DNA of 64,000 nt. It comes from JBGAHD01 sp044226395. Lineage in GTDB: Bacteria; Pseudomonadota; Gammaproteobacteria; Xanthomonadales; Ahniellaceae. Shown here one piece after another: positions 35,208-45,700 of the stretch. The stretch covers positions 1,054,001 through 1,118,000 of the forward strand of contig JBGAHD010000001.1 of the NCBI GenBank assembly GCA_044226395.1. The letters are read 5' to 3'. Each line of letters opens with the position of its first letter. Positions within the stretch are counted from its first letter, which is position 1. The notes under the pieces were generated by a model that was not told the origin of the DNA, did no database searches, and saw only the letters and a program-made list of their open reading frames with translations. A program made the position numbers and the translations under genes.

Positions 35208-35792
35208 ATGGGCGAGCTCACCGCGTTGATCGCGCGCGCGCATCAGGGCGATGGCGCGGCGCAGGCCGAGTTGTTCACCCAGGTCTATGCCGAATTGAAG
35301 CGCGTCGCCGGTCGCCAGGTCCGGCGCATGCCGGGCGCGCCGCTGCAAACCACCACGCTCGTGCACGAAACTTATCTGCGCCTGATCAAGCCCGAGGCCT
35401 TGGGCATGACTAATCGCGAGCATTTTTTCGCCGTCGCCGGACGCGCCATGCGTCAGCTGTTGATCGACGAAGTGCGCGCGCGCCAAGCCAGCAAGCGCGG
35501 CGAAGGTCAGGACGTGCCGCTCGACATCGTGCCCGCCGACGTGCTGGCCGCGCCACGCCAGGACGCCGACGTGCTCGCGCTCGAACAAGCGCTCACGCGC
35601 CTGGCCGCGCTCGATCCGGCGCTGACGCGGCTGGTCGAGATGCGTTTCTTCGCCGGCCTGGAACTGAGCGAGATCGCCGAGATCACGCAACGCAGCGAGC
35701 GTTCGCTCAAGCGCGACTGGCGCAAGGCGCGCGCCTTCCTGCACGCGCAACTCGGGCACGGCGAAACGACCGACAACGCGGAGGACGCATGA
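35208..35792 (+). CDS. ECF sigma factor (TIGR02999 / ECF43-like) paired with a kinase
   Basis: A 194-residue sigma-70-family factor. Sigma region 2 (about 10-95) contains 'LQTTTLVHETYLRLI' (46-60) and 'REHFFAVAGRAMRQLLIDEVRARQASKR'-like DNA/promoter-melting residues (71-100). Region 4 (about 125-185) has 'LTRLAALDPALTRLVEMRFFAGL', 'LSEIAEITQRSERSLKRDW'. The acidic 'DAED' usually found in region 2.2 is replaced by Thr48-Thr50. This matches the ECF43 group, where a partner kinase phosphorylates the Thr position so the factor can bind RNA polymerase (EcfP/PknT of Vibrio parahaemolyticus). No anti-sigma gene is adjacent; the coupled kinase (4-nt overlap) is the probable control. Confidence 0.9.
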   Translation: MGELTALIARAHQGDGAAQAELFTQVYAELKRVAGRQVRRMPGAPLQTTTLVHETYLRLIKPEALGMTNREHFFAVAGRAMRQLLIDEVRARQASKRGEGQDVPLDIVPADVLAAPRQDADVLALEQALTRLAALDPALTRLVEMRFFAGLELSEIAEITQRSERSLKRDWRKARAFLHAQLGHGETTDNAEDA

Positions 35793-38455
35793 ACGATCCG
35801 ATGTCGGGTTCCGCGCTGGACCTGTTCGATCACCTCTTGGAATTGCCCGACGCCGAACGCGCGGAGCGCTTGCGCGACCTGCGCGCGCGCGATCCCGCGC
35901 TCGCCGCCGAGGTCGAAGCCTTGCTACGCGCCGATGCCGCGCGCTCGGGCGTGCTCGATCAAGGCGTGGAAGTCATCGTCGCGCAAGTCGTGCAGCCGCC
36001 CGCCGCATCGCCCACGCCGCGCCGCCTCGGCGCCTTCGACCTGCTGCGTCGCATCGGCGAAGGCGGCATGGGCGAAGTGTGGCTGGCCGAGCGCGACAGC
36101 GGCGGCTTTCGTCAGCAAGTCGCGCTCAAGCGCTTGCGTGGCGGTCGCGACAGCGAGGATCTGCGCCGTCGTTTCGTGCAGGAACGCCGCATCCTGGCCG
36201 AGTTGTCGCATCCCTACATCGCGCGCTTCATCGATGGTGGCGTCGATGACGCGGGCGCACCGTGGTACGCGATGGAATACGTGCAAGGCACGAATATCGT
36301 CGACTACGCGCGCGATCGCGCGCTCGACGTGCGCGAGCGCGTCGCCTTGCTCGCCGATGTCGCCGAGGCCGTGGTCTACGCGCAGAACCGCCTGGTCGTG
36401 CATCGCGATCTCAAGCCTTCGAACATTCTGATCGACGCGCAGGGGCGACCGCGCTTGCTTGATTTCGGCATCGCCAAGTTGCTCGAGGCCGATGGCCTCG
36501 ATCCCGGCGAGACCGCGACGGGTCTGCGCGCGATGTCGCCGGCCTATGCCGCGCCCGAGCAGATTCTGGGCGAGACCATCAGCACGGCCACCGATGTCTA
36601 CGCGCTCGGCGTGGTGCTGTATCAATTGCTCACCGACAGCTTGCCGCACGAACGCGCCTCGTCGAGTCTGGAATCGCTGATCGACGCCGTGCGCGCCGAG
36701 AGCACCGAACGCCCGAGCGCGCGGCTGCGCCGCACCACGGGCGTCGAGGTCAACACCACCGACGCGCAACGCGCGCGCGTGGCGCGCCAGATCCGCGGCG
36801 ACCTCGACACCATCGTGATGATGGCCCTGCGTCGCGAACCCGATCGTCGCTATCCCGCCGTGGCCGCCTTCGCCGAGGATCTGCGCCGCTGGCTCGACGG
36901 TCGACCGATCACCGCGCAGCCCGACACGCGCCGCTATCGATTGCGCAAGTTCATCGCGCGGCATCGCCTGCTGGTCGCGGGCGGCACGGTCGCGACGCTG
37001 GCCTTGATCATCGGCGCGGGTCTCGCGTTGTGGCAGGCGCGCGTGGCGCGCGAACAGGCGCGTCTGGCCCAGGCCGAAAGCGCGCGCGCCGAAGCCGCCC
37101 TGCTCGCCAGCACCGAGGCCGGCGATCGCACGCGGCGCGTCAAGGAGTTCCTGATGCGCACCTTCATCGCGGCCGATCCGATGAATCGTCCCGATGGCGC
37201 CGAGCAAACCGTCTCGCAAGCCTTCGACGAGGCGCTGCAACGCATCGACACCGAGGTCGCGGACGATCCCAAGCTGCAAGTCGATCTGCTCGACGATTTC
37301 AGCGAGATCCGCGGCAATCAGGGGCGCTTCGACGAGGCCTCGGTCCTGGTCAATCGCGCGCTGGCACTGGCCGAGAAGCTCTATCCGCCCGACAGCCCGG
37401 TGATCGCCGAGTCCCTGCTCAATCAAGGCGCGATCGCCGCCGCCATGGGCAACACGCTGCAAGCCCTGCCCGCGGCGGAACGCGCGGTGGCGATCCTGGC
37501 CAAGCACGAACAAGACACGCCGTTGCAGTACGCCGCGGCGCTCAACGCCCTGCTCGTGATGCGCGACAGTCAGGGAAGGCCCGAGGAAGCGCTCGCGCTG
37601 TCGAATCAAGCGCTCGCGATCATTCGCGCGCACTACGATCCCAGCACCGACCAACTGGTCGCGGCACTGAGCAATCACTCCAACATTTTGCTGTCCCTGG
37701 GTCGTCACGCGGAAGCCGAGCCCTTCGCGCGCGAGGCCGTGAAGGAAGCCGAACGTCTCTGGGGCCCGAATGCGCCGCGGCTGTCGGACGTACTCAATGG
37801 CCTGCAGATGATCGTCTATCGCCTGGGGCACTACGACGAAGCCGCCGAGATCGCGCAACGACGCGTTCGATTGGTGCGCGAGCTATTCGGTGATCGCCAT
37901 CCACTGACGGCGGCCGCGTTGTCGGACCTGGCCTCGATCGAGCAGGACATGGGTCAGACCGATCTGGCGCGCGAGCATTTCGACACCGCGATCGACGCGC
38001 TCTACGCGCTCGACAGCGAGCAACTGATCCTGGCCTTGCGCCAGCGCGCGCTGTTTCGGCGCGATCAGAAGGACAATGCCGGCGCGCTGGCCGATTTCGA
38101 AGCCGGCCTCGAGCAATGCCGCAAGCACAAGCCCGGCCACGTAATCTGCCAGGTACTGCGCGCCAATCGCGCGGGTCACTTGGCGCGCATGGGGCGCGGT
38201 GAAGAGGCCTTGCGCGAAGCCGACATCGTCATCGCCGAACTCGAGCGCGACGATCAGATTCACGACAACGAATATCCGCAAGCGCTGGAAGCGCGCGCCT
38301 TCGCCCTGCACGCGCTCGGTCGCGTCGATGAGGCCAAGACCACGCAACAACGCGCGATCGCGAGTTATGCCGCGCTGTTCGGCGACGACCACGAAGAGGC
38401 CAAACGCGCGCGGCGCAATCTCGCCAAGCTCGACGAGCCGCCGCCGACGAAATGA
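35789..38455 (+). CDS. Transmembrane Ser/Thr protein kinase with TPR sensor domain
   Basis: An 888-residue membrane kinase. The kinase domain (about 81-370) is complete: glycine loop 'IGEGGMGEVWLA' (89-100), Lys114 in 'VALKRL', 'HRDLKPSNILI' with Asp207, 'LLDFGIAK' with Asp225, and 'SPAYAAPEQI'. One membrane helix lies at about 393-414. The part beyond it (about 440-880) is made of tetratricopeptide repeats, e.g. 'EALALSNQALAIIRAHYDPS', and would lie in the periplasm as a sensor. The start overlaps the ECF sigma stop by four bases (ATGA), so sigma and kinase are translationally coupled. It probably phosphorylates the sigma factor in response to an external signal; this is inference from ECF43 systems. 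Confidence 0.92.
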   Translation: MNDPMSGSALDLFDHLLELPDAERAERLRDLRARDPALAAEVEALLRADAARSGVLDQGVEVIVAQVVQPPAASPTPRRLGAFDLLRRIGEGGMGEVWLAERDSGGFRQQVALKRLRGGRDSEDLRRRFVQERRILAELSHPYIARFIDGGVDDAGAPWYAMEYVQGTNIVDYARDRALDVRERVALLADVAEAVVYAQNRLVVHRDLKPSNILIDAQGRPRLLDFGIAKLLEADGLDPGETATGLRAMSPAYAAPEQILGETISTATDVYALGVVLYQLLTDSLPHERASSSLESLIDAVRAESTERPSARLRRTTGVEVNTTDAQRARVARQIRGDLDTIVMMALRREPDRRYPAVAAFAEDLRRWLDGRPITAQPDTRRYRLRKFIARHRLLVAGGTVATLALIIGAGLALWQARVAREQARLAQAESARAEAALLASTEAGDRTRRVKEFLMRTFIAADPMNRPDGAEQTVSQAFDEALQRIDTEVADDPKLQVDLLDDFSEIRGNQGRFDEASVLVNRALALAEKLYPPDSPVIAESLLNQGAIAAAMGNTLQALPAAERAVAILAKHEQDTPLQYAAALNALLVMRDSQGRPEEALALSNQALAIIRAHYDPSTDQLVAALSNHSNILLSLGRHAEAEPFAREAVKEAERLWGPNAPRLSDVLNGLQMIVYRLGHYDEAAEIAQRRVRLVRELFGDRHPLTAAALSDLASIEQDMGQTDLAREHFDTAIDALYALDSEQLILALRQRALFRRDQKDNAGALADFEAGLEQCRKHKPGHVICQVLRANRAGHLARMGRGEEALREADIVIAELERDDQIHDNEYPQALEARAFALHALGRVDEAKTTQQRAIASYAALFGDDHEEAKRARRNLAKLDEPPPTK

Positions 38456-38462
38456 GTTCGCG

Positions 38463-39377
38463 CTAGGACTTGGCGCTTTCGTTCGACACGCCGTGCGGCA
38501 CGTGGCCCGAAGCCACGTGCTCGCGCGCCGATTCGATATTGCTGTGCGAGTCGTCGAAGAAGATATCGGCGCCAAACGTGCGCAGGAACGGTCCTTTATC
38601 GCGACCACCGAGGAACAGCGCCTCGTCCACGCGCACGCCCCATTCGCGCAAGGTCAGGATCACGCGCTTGTGCGCCGGCGCCGAACGCGCGGTGACGAGC
38701 GCGGTGCGAATCGGCGACTGACCGACCGGAAACGCGCCCTGGATTCGATGCAGCATGCCGAGAAACGCGCGAAACGGCCCGCCCGACAGCGGCGAGTTCG
38801 CCTTCGCGCTCTCGGTCGCGTGAAACGCCGCGAGACCTTGCTCCTGCGACACGCGCTCGGCCTCGTCGGAAAAAATCACGGCATCGCCATCGAACGCGAT
38901 GCGCAATTGATCCGAACTACGCTCCGGTGCTTTCGACGGCAAGATAGTGGCGGCGGCGATGCCCGCCTCCAGCGCGCTGCGCACGTCCTCGGCATTGGCC
39001 GACAGAAACAGTTGCGCGCCAAACGGATGAACGTAGGGCCACGTCGGCGCGCCATTGGTGAAGGCGGCGCGCACGATGTCGAGCCCATAGCGCTCGATCG
39101 AATTGAAGATGCGCAAGCCCGAATCGCTGGAATTGCGCGACAGCAGAATCACTTCGACGCGCGGCGTATCGGCCTGGATGCTGTTGAGCCGCAGCAGTTT
39201 TTCCACCAGCGGAAACGCGATGCCCGGCGCCAGCACCTCGTCCTCGCGCGCGATCTGATAGCGGCGATAGGCATCGAGCCCTTCGCGTTCGAACAAATCA
39301 TGACTTTCACGCAGATCGAACAAGGCGCGCGAGGAAATCGCGACGACCAGACGATCGGAATCGGGGCTGATGGCCAT
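38463..39377 (-). CDS. Cytosolic 5'-nucleotidase (NT5C1-like)
   Basis: A 304-residue protein that matches the cytosolic 5'-nucleotidase family PF06189: 'LVVAISSRALFDLRESH', 'FEREGLDAYRRYQ', 'EVILLSRNSSDSGLRIFNSI' and 'ITRAAFTNG'-like 'IVRAAFTNGAPTWPYV'. The active region is 'LRIAFDGDAVIFSDE' and the C-terminal acidic cluster 'ADIFFDDSHSNIE'. It should dephosphorylate nucleoside 5'-monophosphates (AMP or IMP) in the cytoplasm. The length equals bacterial members. It ends seven bases from the kinase gene on the other strand. Confidence 0.85.
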   Translation of the reverse strand: MAISPDSDRLVVAISSRALFDLRESHDLFEREGLDAYRRYQIAREDEVLAPGIAFPLVEKLLRLNSIQADTPRVEVILLSRNSSDSGLRIFNSIERYGLDIVRAAFTNGAPTWPYVHPFGAQLFLSANAEDVRSALEAGIAAATILPSKAPERSSDQLRIAFDGDAVIFSDEAERVSQEQGLAAFHATESAKANSPLSGGPFRAFLGMLHRIQGAFPVGQSPIRTALVTARSAPAHKRVILTLREWGVRVDEALFLGGRDKGPFLRTFGADIFFDDSHSNIESAREHVASGHVPHGVSNESAKS

Positions 39378-39517
39378 GCGCGCATGATCGCGCCGGCGGG
39401 GGGCGCTTGCAATCGATTGGACCCCTCGCGCGCGGAAAGTCCGGGCAGCAATCGACCAGATCGCAAGCAGCGGTGCGCGAGATCACACTTTCGTCAGGAC
39501 TCGCGTCAAGGTCGATA

Positions 39518-39550
39518 GGGGCACGGCGTCTGCTTCAGACGCCGTGCCCC
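39518..39550 (-). terminator. 15-bp perfect hairpin after the second subtilase gene
   Basis: GGGGCACGGCGTCTG and CAGACGCCGTGCCCC flank a 3-nt loop. On the gene's strand it begins five bases after the stop codon. The tail (TATCG) is only weakly U-rich. Confidence 0.65.
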
Positions 39551-39555
39551 GACGA

Positions 39556-41718
39556 TTACTCGAACTGATCGGCGAAGTAATTCTCGCCCTGCACCACGAT
39601 GTTGAAGCTCACCGGCGCGGAGGTATCGACACCGCCATTGGCCGTGCCGCCATTGTCGCGCAGCGTGGCTTCGAGCGTGGCGGTGCCGGCGGCGCCCGAG
39701 AGCGTGTACGTGAGCGTGCCATTGGTGGCGATGGCGGCGGCGCTGACGATGTTGTTGAGGTCGCTGGTTTCGGTGACGGTGTAGGCGCTGACCGCTTGCG
39801 ACGATTCGTTCGGCCCGAAGTTCACCGAAGTCACGAAGCCCGCGCGCGTCTGCACGCCGGTAACACCGGCGACGTGCGAGGAATCGCTGCCCACGGTGAA
39901 GCTCGGCGCGTCGTTGACCGCATTCACCGTCAGATTCATCGTGCTGTTGGCGATGGCGTTGGCGCCATCGCGCACGGTCAACGTGACGATGACCGAACCG
40001 CTGGTGTTGGCCACGGGCGTGACCGTGATCGTGCGCGCGGTGCCGGTGCCGCCGAGCGCGAGCGCACCCGCGGTGTTGGGCACGAGCGCGGGGTTGTTCG
40101 AGGTCGCGGTCACGGTCAGGGCATCGGCGGCGGTCTGCGTGTCGCCGACGGTGATGCTCATCGGCCCGGCCACGCCGTCCTCGCTCATCGTTTGCGCGCC
40201 GGGTCCCGTGATCGTCGGCGGCGTATTGCCGGCGATGCGCGACTGCACGGCGTTGAGCGCGTCGATGCGACCGTGGCCGAAGATCGTGTTCGGCACCGTG
40301 CTGCCCGGAAAGCCGCTGCAGCTGCTGGCGCTGGTCAGCGGGATCGCGGTGCTACGCATGATTTGTTCGACCTGGGCCGGCTGACCGATCAGGCTGGGAT
40401 CGGCGCTCATGATCAGCGCCGCCACGCCGGCCGCGTTGGGCGTGGCCATGCTGGTGCCGCTCTTGGTGCCGTAGCCGTTCGTGGGCACGGCCGAGCGCAC
40501 GCTCGAGCCGGGCGCGCTGACATCGGGCTTGAGGCGATTGCTGCCGTCGACCGTGACCGGACCCCAGTTCGAGAAACTCGAGATCGCATCCGCGTTGGTG
40601 GTCGAGCCGATGGTGAATACGCTCGACAGGATCGCCGGCGGATCGGCGACGCCACCGCAGAACGCGCTGCCATTGCCCGCCGCCACCACCACGAGAATGC
40701 CTGCATTGCGCAGATTGGTCGTGACCGTGTCGAAGGAATTGAGCGCGCAGTCCTCGCCATTCGGCGGCGGCCCGACCGGGCAGCCCCAGGAATTGGTGAT
40801 GATGTGCGGCGCCTTGCTCGGATCGGGATTGCCGCCGGCGACGTCGGTCGGCGCCATGAAGAATTCGAAGCACTCGATGTAAGTGCTGGGCCGACCCGTG
40901 CCCGAGTCCATGTTGCGACAGCCCATCCACTTCGCGGCCGGCGCCACGCCGATCTGATTGGTCGAGCCGTCGTCGCCGAGCACGGTGCCGATGGTGTGCG
41001 TGCCGTGGCTGTTGTCGTCGCACGGCGCGGTGGTGTTCATGCCGCAGGGATTGCTGGCGCCGTCGATGTCGACGTGAATCGCGTCATGCCAGTTGTAGGC
41101 ATGCGTCGCCGTCACGCCATCCCAGCCGCGATACTTGCTCTTGACCGCGGGATGATCCCATTGATAGCCCGTGTCCTCGGCGCCGATCACGATGCCCTGA
41201 CCGTAGTAGCCCAGTGCCCAAACGCTAGGCGCGCGCACGCGCGTGACATTGGGCTCGACCGCGAGAATCGCATTCGGCACGGGCCCGAGTTCGTCGACCG
41301 GCAGATTGACCTTGAAGGCGCGGTCGGACTCAATCATCTCGACGTCCTCGCGACCCGCGATCGCGGCCAGCTGCGCCGGCGTCAGGCGCGCGGCGATGGC
41401 GTTGACGATCCAGAACGGGCGTCCCTCGACGCCCAGCGCGCGCAGATGCGCCAGCACCGGGCCCTGGGTGACTTCCGCGACCGAACGCAATCGCGTCGTG
41501 GCCTCGGTGACTTTGCTCACGAAACTTTGCTCACGATCGAGCATGCGCAGCGCGGCATCGCCGCGCACGCGAATGAGCACATCGACCGATTCGCCGGCAT
41601 CGGCGCGGTCACGCACGCCCACCGGCGTCTTGTCGCGCCAATCGGCCGCTTGCGCGCCATGCATGGTCCCCAGCGCCGCGACTACCGCCAGCGCCACACC
41701 CGTCATCTTGATACGCAC
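39556..41718 (-). CDS. Secreted S8 subtilase with C-terminal Ig-like region and QFE end
   Basis: A 720-residue protein with a signal peptide (about 1-25) and an inhibitor-like propeptide ('VDVLIRVRGDAALRML', 'WIVNAIAARLTPAQLAAI'). The catalytic triad is Asp182 in 'GAEDTGYQWDHP', His238 in 'NSHGTHTIGT' and Ser423 in 'SGTSMATPNAAG', with oxyanion Asn309 in 'ITNSWG'. It belongs to the bacillopeptidase F-like group by 'SKYRGWDG' and 'HAYNWHDAI'. Residues 500-715 are Ig-/cadherin-like repeats ('PTITGPGAQTMSEDG'), and the end is 'NYFADQFE'. It is followed by a hairpin terminator. It lies next to nadK but is probably transcribed separately. Confidence 0.9.
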   Translation of the reverse strand: MRIKMTGVALAVVAALGTMHGAQAADWRDKTPVGVRDRADAGESVDVLIRVRGDAALRMLDREQSFVSKVTEATTRLRSVAEVTQGPVLAHLRALGVEGRPFWIVNAIAARLTPAQLAAIAGREDVEMIESDRAFKVNLPVDELGPVPNAILAVEPNVTRVRAPSVWALGYYGQGIVIGAEDTGYQWDHPAVKSKYRGWDGVTATHAYNWHDAIHVDIDGASNPCGMNTTAPCDDNSHGTHTIGTVLGDDGSTNQIGVAPAAKWMGCRNMDSGTGRPSTYIECFEFFMAPTDVAGGNPDPSKAPHIITNSWGCPVGPPPNGEDCALNSFDTVTTNLRNAGILVVVAAGNGSAFCGGVADPPAILSSVFTIGSTTNADAISSFSNWGPVTVDGSNRLKPDVSAPGSSVRSAVPTNGYGTKSGTSMATPNAAGVAALIMSADPSLIGQPAQVEQIMRSTAIPLTSASSCSGFPGSTVPNTIFGHGRIDALNAVQSRIAGNTPPTITGPGAQTMSEDGVAGPMSITVGDTQTAADALTVTATSNNPALVPNTAGALALGGTGTARTITVTPVANTSGSVIVTLTVRDGANAIANSTMNLTVNAVNDAPSFTVGSDSSHVAGVTGVQTRAGFVTSVNFGPNESSQAVSAYTVTETSDLNNIVSAAAIATNGTLTYTLSGAAGTATLEATLRDNGGTANGGVDTSAPVSFNIVVQGENYFADQFE

Positions 41719-41773
41719 TGCCCCACCCCCGTGGTTCTAGACCCAGCCGCCGTGGCCGGCGGCGTCTTTCATA

Positions 41774-42610
41774 TCACATCACGAACTGTTCGTTGAGAAT
41801 TCGCTCCTCGAGGCTGTGCTCGGGGTCGAACAGCAGGGTCACGGTCTGTTCGCGCGATTCGCGAATGGCGACCTCGACGATGTCGCGCACTTCCGAGGCA
41901 TCGGCGGTGGCGCTGACCGGGCGCTTGTAGTGATCGAGCACTTCGAAGCGCACCTCGGTGTCGGCGCGCAGGATCGCGCCGCGCCAGCGTCGCGGCCGAA
42001 ACGCCGCGATCGGCGTCAGCGCCAGCACATCCGTGCCCAAGGGCAGAATCGGCCCGTGCGCTGACAAGTTGTACGCCGTGCTGCCGGCCGGCGTGGCCAG
42101 CATCACGCCGTCGCAGACCAGTTCATCGATACGCACGCGACCATTGAGAAACACGCGGATCTTCGCCGCCTGCTTGGTCTGACGCAGCAAGGACACTTCG
42201 TTGAAGGCCAGCGACTCCGTGGTGTTGCCCGACTCGCCCACGGCCTGCATCACCAGCGGCCGCAACACGGTGGGCTGCGCGGCGACGATGCGTTCGATCA
42301 GATCGTCGGGCTTGTACAGATTCATCAGGAAACCGACCGTGCCCGCCTTCATGCCGAACACGGGGCGGCCGAATTGGCGATGGCGATGCAGGGTCTGCAG
42401 CATGAAGCCATCGCCGCCGAGCGCGACGATAACTTCGGCCTCGGCCGGCGCGACATTGCCGTAGCGCTGTTGCATCTCGGCCAGCGCGCGCTGCCCTTCG
42501 GGCGCGCGGCTGGCGACGAAGGCGATCTTCTTGTCGGGCATGGACGCGCGTTCCCCCTCGGACACGTTCTTGAGCAAGCGCAAGGTGATGTCGGACAAGT
42601 GATCGCTCAT
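41774..42610 (-). CDS. nadK: NAD kinase
   Basis: A 278-residue ATP/NAD kinase that makes NADP+. The signatures are 'VALGGDGFMLQTLH' with catalytic GGDG (65-68), 'AFNEVSLLR', and the NAD loop 'DGVMLATPAGSTAYNLSAHGPI'. The first 24 residues have no family match, and a second in-frame Met (residue 24) could be the true start. It lies about 100 bp downstream of the glutamate dehydrogenase gene on the opposite-end order and shares its strand. Supplying NADP near an NAD-dependent dehydrogenase may be coincidental. Confidence 0.92.
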   Translation of the reverse strand: MSDHLSDITLRLLKNVSEGERASMPDKKIAFVASRAPEGQRALAEMQQRYGNVAPAEAEVIVALGGDGFMLQTLHRHRQFGRPVFGMKAGTVGFLMNLYKPDDLIERIVAAQPTVLRPLVMQAVGESGNTTESLAFNEVSLLRQTKQAAKIRVFLNGRVRIDELVCDGVMLATPAGSTAYNLSAHGPILPLGTDVLALTPIAAFRPRRWRGAILRADTEVRFEVLDHYKRPVSATADASEVRDIVEVAIRESREQTVTLLFDPEHSLEERILNEQFVM

Positions 42611-42710
42611 CGGCGCGGCCTCGCGGCGACGAGCACGTGATGCGCGCGCGACGACGGCGGCGACCGCGACGCGAACGTCGCGGTCTGCGCGCGCGTCGCG
42701 CCCGTGCCGA

Positions 42711-45700
42711 TCACGCCGCGCGCGCCCCGGCCTGGATCAACTGCGCCAGGCGACGCACGGCCACCGACACGGTCGGGTAGTCCATGTTCACCTGATTGCG
42801 CATGTCGGCGAGCATGCCCAGCGTGAAGCGCAACGAGGCATCATCGCGACCGAGCCATTGACCGACGAGCTTGGCGCCGTCGAGTTTGTCATCGGCCTTG
42901 AGCAGCACCTGCGCCACCAGGGCGCGCTGCTGGCTCAGCAACTCGTCGCGCAGCGTGCCGCGCGCTTGCGCGTGCCAGCGGCCGTCGACCGGCAACTCTT
43001 CGATGCGCGCGAGCAGCCACTTCAGATGCAGCGCGTCGCCGATCGCGAAGTACGTCTGACCGACGCGATCCACCGGCAACTTGCGATCCGCCGCGACTTC
43101 GATCACGTCGAAGGCCGACGCCAGCGCCTGCAACTGCGCGAGGCCCTTGGCCAGCGCCCACGGGAAACCGGCCTTGACCCAACGCGCTTCCTCGGCCTGC
43201 ATGCCCAGACGATCGCCCTCGGTGCTGATTTGATCGAGCACTTCGCGCAGCTTCTTGATGCCCGGCGCGTAACGCGTGACGGCCTGACCGATGTCGAGTC
43301 GACCGCCCGGCGCGTTGAGCAGCCAGCGCGTGGCGCCGCGCATCAGGTTCCAGATGCGCAACAGCGCGTCGATCTGCGCGTTGCCGTGCACCTTGCCGTC
43401 GAGCGCCTCGATCTGCAGCCACAGTTCGCGCATGTCCAGCACTTCGCGCGCGATGGCATAGGCCTTGGCGATCTGGCCCGGGCCCTCGCCCGTGTCTTCC
43501 TGCATGCGCATGACGAAGGTCGAGCCCATGCGGTTGACCATGGAGTTGGTCACCGCCGTGGCGATGATCTCGCGACGCAGGCGATGACGCTGCATGTTCT
43601 CGCCGAAGCGATCTTGCAGGGGCTTGGGGAAGTAGCGCACGAGTTCCTTGCTCAAATGCGGGTCTTCCGGAACGTCGGAATCGAGCAACTGCTGGAACAG
43701 CACGATCTTGGAATACGACAGCAGGATCGACAGCTCCGGTCGCGTCAGGCCCAGGCCGCGCGCCTTGCGCTCGGCGAACTCGGCGTCGGACGGCAGGTAT
43801 TCGAGCGCGCGATCGAGCAGGCCCTGCGATTCCAACGTGCGCACGAAGTGCTGCTTGGAACCCAGGCGCTGCACGCTCATGCGTTCCATCACGCTGATGG
43901 CCTGGTTCTGCAGGTAGTTGTCGCGTAGCACCAGTTGCTCGACTTCGCCGGTCATCTCGGCCAGCAGCTTGTTGCGCTGATCGAGCGTGATCTGACCACG
44001 CGCCACGGCGTCGTTGAGCAGGATCTTGATATTGACCTCATGGTCCGAGGTGTCCACGCCGGCGGAGTTGTCGATGAAGTCGGTGTTGAGCAACACGCCA
44101 TTCAACGCGGCCTCGATGCGACCGAGCTGCGTGCAACCCAGATTGCCGCCCTCGCCGACGATCTTGCAGCGCAGTTCCTTGCCGTTGACGCGCAGCGCGT
44201 TGTTGGCGCGATCACCAACGTCGGCGTGGGTCTCGCTCGACGCCTTGACGTAAGTGCCGATGCCGCCGTTCCACAACAGATCGACCGGCGCCTTGAGAAT
44301 CGCGCTCATCAATTCATTGGGCGACAGTTGCTCGACCTGGCCTTCGATGCCCAGGGCCGCGCGCACTTCCGCCGACACCGGAATCGACTTGGCGCTGCGC
44401 GGATACACGCCGCCGCCCTTGGTGATGAGCGACTTGTCGTAGTCGTCCCATGACGAACGCGGCAGCGCGAACATCCGCGCGCGTTCGGCGAAGCTCTTGG
44501 CCGCGTCGGGATTGGGATCCAGGAAGATGTGACGATGATCGAACGCCGCCAGCAGTTTGATGTGGCGCGACAGCAGCATGCCGTTGCCGAACACGTCGCC
44601 GGACATGTCGCCGACACCGACGCAGGTGAAATCCTCGCTCTGGCAATCGCGACCGAGCGCGCGGAAATGGCGCTTGACCGACTCCCAGCCGCCCTTGGCG
44701 GTGATGCCCATGCCCTTGTGGTCATAACCCACCGAGCCGCCCGAGGCGAACGCATCGCCGAGCCAGAAGCCATGCTCGAGCGAAATCGAATTGGCGATGT
44801 CGGAGAACGTCGCCGTGCCCTTGTCCGCGGCCACGACCAAGTACGGATCGTCCGCGTCGTGGCGCACCACGTCCTGCGGATGCACGGTCTTGCCTTCGGC
44901 CAGGTTGTCGGTGATGTCGAGCAGGCCATTGATGAAGAGGCGATAGCACGCCACGCCCTCGGCCAACTGCGCGTCGCGATCGCCGCCCACGGGCGGACGC
45001 TTGACGAAGAAACCGCCCTTGGCGCCGACCGGCACGATGACCGTGTTCTTGACCATCTGCGCCTTGACCAGGCCCAGCACTTCGGTCCGGAAATCCTCGC
45101 GCCGATCCGACCAGCGCAGACCACCGCGCGCGACCGGTCCAAAGCGCAGATGCACGCCTTCGACGCGCGGCCCGTAGACGAAGATCTCGCGATACGGTCG
45201 CGGCTTGGGCAGATCGGGCAGCTTGGCTGGATCGAGCTTGTAGCTGATGTATTCCTTGCACTTGCCGTCGCGCTGTTGGTAATAGTTCGTGCGCAACGTG
45301 GCGGCGACGAAGGCGGCGAAGCTGCGCAAGATGCGGTCTTCGTCGAGGCTGCGCACGGTGTCCATGACCGCGCGGAACGCTTCGGCCACGGCCTTGATCT
45401 GCGCCTCGCGCGATTCAGCGCGCGCCGCCGCGATCTGCTCGGCGATGCCCGCGTGCTGCTTGGCCAGCTCATCGGTGATCAGCGGCTCGATCTCGCGCAG
45501 CGCGCGCTTGCGACCGGCTTCGACCTGCGTGCGCGAAGCGCCTTCGCGCGCCGGATCGAACTTGGCCTCGAAGGCCTCGACCAACAAGCGCGCGTGCAGC
45601 GGATAGCGGATCAGAGTCTCTTCCATGTAGGCCTGCGAGAACGGCACGCCGGTCTGCAGCAAATACTTGCAGCAGCCGCGCAGCAGCGCGACCTGACGCC

